A stretch of DNA of 64,000 nt from Theristus sp. LFF4_11 (Eukaryota; Nematoda; Chromadorea; Monhysterida; Xyalidae). Each line of letters begins with the position of its first letter. Position 1 is the first letter of the stretch. Shown piece by piece: positions 62,347 through 64,000 of this stretch. The stretch covers positions 20,258 to 84,257 of the forward strand of contig JASANC010005246.1 in the NCBI GenBank assembly GCA_030248135.1. The letters run 5' to 3'. The notes under the pieces are model-generated. The model made no database searches. It was not told where the DNA came from and worked only from the letters and a program-made list of their open reading frames with translations. Made by a program: the position numbers and the translations under genes.

Positions 62347-64000
62347 TCAGCCAACTGCCAGCAGCGTGTCCATTGTTTCCGTGCGTTCCGGCATGTCAGT
62401 GGTTGCGGACAACGGCGGCGCCGAGCATGACGGCGCGTCGCGTGCGTCCCCGTCGAGCAGTGTGCCTGGTTGGTCCGCCGCGGCGTCGCTGGCGTCCTGC
62501 TGCGCACCGTCGGCGGCACGGCCCTGCGCGTGCTGCTGCCACAACTCGGTCGGTATGGGCGGCCGCTTGTCCGCTTCTTTGCTGCTGTTCGCGGTGATGG
62601 TGGTGTTTCGCTCGTCCTCGTGCTCAATGATCGCCTCCATCACATTCCACTCGTCAGCCGACTCCGTCTGTCCGCCAGTGTACGGGTGGTGCCTGTCACG
62701 ATGCGCGTGCTCCTCCTCCAATGGCGCCAGTTTGTTCATGGACACGCTCGTGTTCAACAGCTGCTCACCGTCACCAGCAGCCTCTTCTGCACGACAACAC
62801 TCAATCATCATCATGCACACGTCCGATTCAGGTGCACCCAGTGCCGGCTTGTAAACGACACGTAGCTGCGTCCGTGTTCGTAATGACATGTGAGTTTCGT
62901 TGCTGCTTGCACACAACCATTGATATGGATAGGAGACATTGCACACGCACGAACGTTTCGTAAAGCCGTCATGTTGACGGATGTGGTGAAACACCACCAG
63001 TAATGTCCAGGTCGACAAGAAACAGCAGCAACAGCTTTCCGCAGCGCATGACGGCAAAGAACAACAACAACAACAACACCAACAAGAATCAACATTACCG
63101 TTACCAAATTCCAATTACACCCCAATTCGTTCACCATTCGCTTCTATTTTCTGGATGTATTATGTGAGCTGTTTTGCAAGCGACCGACCTGCGTTGCGTG
63201 CGTTCGCGTCAGCTTTCATGGATTTGTGTGGCTGTGTGGCGACCAGCATGATCGCACAACTGAGCATGCCAGACAACAGCAGTAGCACCGCCGAGTACAA
63301 GAATGAGGCGTTGTATGAACCAGACAGATCGTACACCATGCCTTACAACATGAACAGTCGACATTTTCATTTTTCTGATCTGTGCGATTTTCGCATCGAT
63401 ATACAAACAATTAACCAGTTCACATAAAAATCCCGTTCCATAGCTGCATCTCGGTCATCTCAATTACTGGGTCATCCAATTTTCAAGTGAGAGCTTCACC
63501 GAAAACTCACACCCGCATCGCAAAACAGACAATTTTAATCCAATAAGTCCGAAAGCATCTCTTACAACAAAGTTTCCCCACTGTAATGCACGAATGAAGA
63601 CATACCAGCAAGCGATGAGCCAAACATGAGCGCCATGCCACGGAACAGCCCAATGAGACCAAAAGCATTCGTCAGCTTTTCGACGCCGACCAATTCCACG
63701 ATCACAATTGATGTTAGACAAATGTATATCGCTGCAAAAGTGTCCAAAACTCAACCACGTCCTTTTTCTGAACTACGAAATTACGCGCGGAAAACGCTCA
63801 AAATTCAAATCGTGCAATATAAACGCTTACCAACGGCGAACCCATAGAACATACAGTAGGCGATCATGACAGGATAAGTGACTGCAAACACGTGCAGCAG
63901 ATTCAGTGCGCCGCTGAGCAGCAACGAGAAATTGGTGAGATTCAGCGCTGACGTCACTTGGCGGTCGGCAAACCAGCCAATCAGGCACACGACCAAATGT
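62347..64000 (-). CDS. second SLC16-type transporter, C-terminal part (partial)
   Basis: The gene runs off the right edge. Visible exons, 5' to 3', are 64000-63831, 63731-63606, 63341-63189 and a terminal exon of about 62866-62347. They encode [20 protein letters not shown] (helices 8-9), [18 protein letters not shown], then [20 protein letters not shown] and [20 protein letters not shown] (helices 10-11), and a last helix [20 protein letters not shown]. [15 protein letters not shown] is typical of SLC16 proteins. A long acidic and Ala-rich cytosolic tail of about 170 residues ends at the stop 62347. The 63189 donor is phase 1 while the 62866 acceptor is phase 0, so a small exon may be missed between them. 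The substrate is unknown. It is a tandem neighbour of transporter 1, same strand. Confidence 0.82.
63060..63080 (+). repeat. (AAC)n microsatellite
   Basis: About seven AAC units in the presumed last intron of transporter 2, seen directly. Confidence 0.75.

Noticed and set aside
62297..62865. Plus-strand ORF of about 185 residues, Ser/Cys-rich
   Set aside because: Antisense of the terminal exon of transporter 2, whose frame continues a conserved transporter.

Overview
The window is animal nuclear DNA. It holds seven intron-bearing protein-coding genes, a possible 3' end of an eighth, and long intergenic and intronic stretches rich in non-autonomous DNA transposons. Introns are GT-AG apart from one or two candidate exceptions and range from about 70 bp to 6.4 kb. 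The gene set (Slit, synaptogyrin, EMC4, Mad1, two monocarboxylate transporters, a neuropeptide precursor) is bilaterian. The neuropeptides (three copies ending GRFNLRP-amide) most resemble the RPamides NLP-2/22/23 of nematodes, so a nematode or another non-arthropod ecdysozoan is my best inference; no marker here proves the phylum.

Layout. 1-105: possible C-terminus of an upstream gene. 584-1298 (+): two-exon MscL-type mechanosensitive channel with a C-terminal zinc ribbon, unexpected in an animal. 1740-2504 (-): four-exon RPamide neuropeptide precursor whose exons are too short to stand out as ORFs. 6433-9361 (-): unrecognised two-pass membrane protein with three PPxY motifs. 9378-18168: no gene seen, one 759-bp inverted-repeat element. 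18169-21620 (-): Mad1 spindle-checkpoint protein with an acidic tail. 21650-27167: dense nest of transposons inserted into one another, several with perfect target-site duplications. 27400-31858 (+): synaptogyrin. 33068-35034 (+): EMC4. 36642-53373 (+): complete Slit, 36 exons. 54420-58250 (-) and 62347 to the window end (-): two SLC16-type transporters in tandem, the second cut by the window edge.

The genes form no operon or evident pathway. Slit (secreted guidance cue), synaptogyrin (synaptic vesicle) and the RPamide precursor are neural by family; EMC4 and Mad1 are housekeeping. All exon junctions were read by eye from splice signals, phase and family conservation. They are most certain for Slit, synaptogyrin, EMC4, MscL and the neuropeptide, and less certain at the 5' end of the PPxY gene, in the Mad1 exon 9/10 region, at transporter 1 exons 6/7 and at the last junction of transporter 2.
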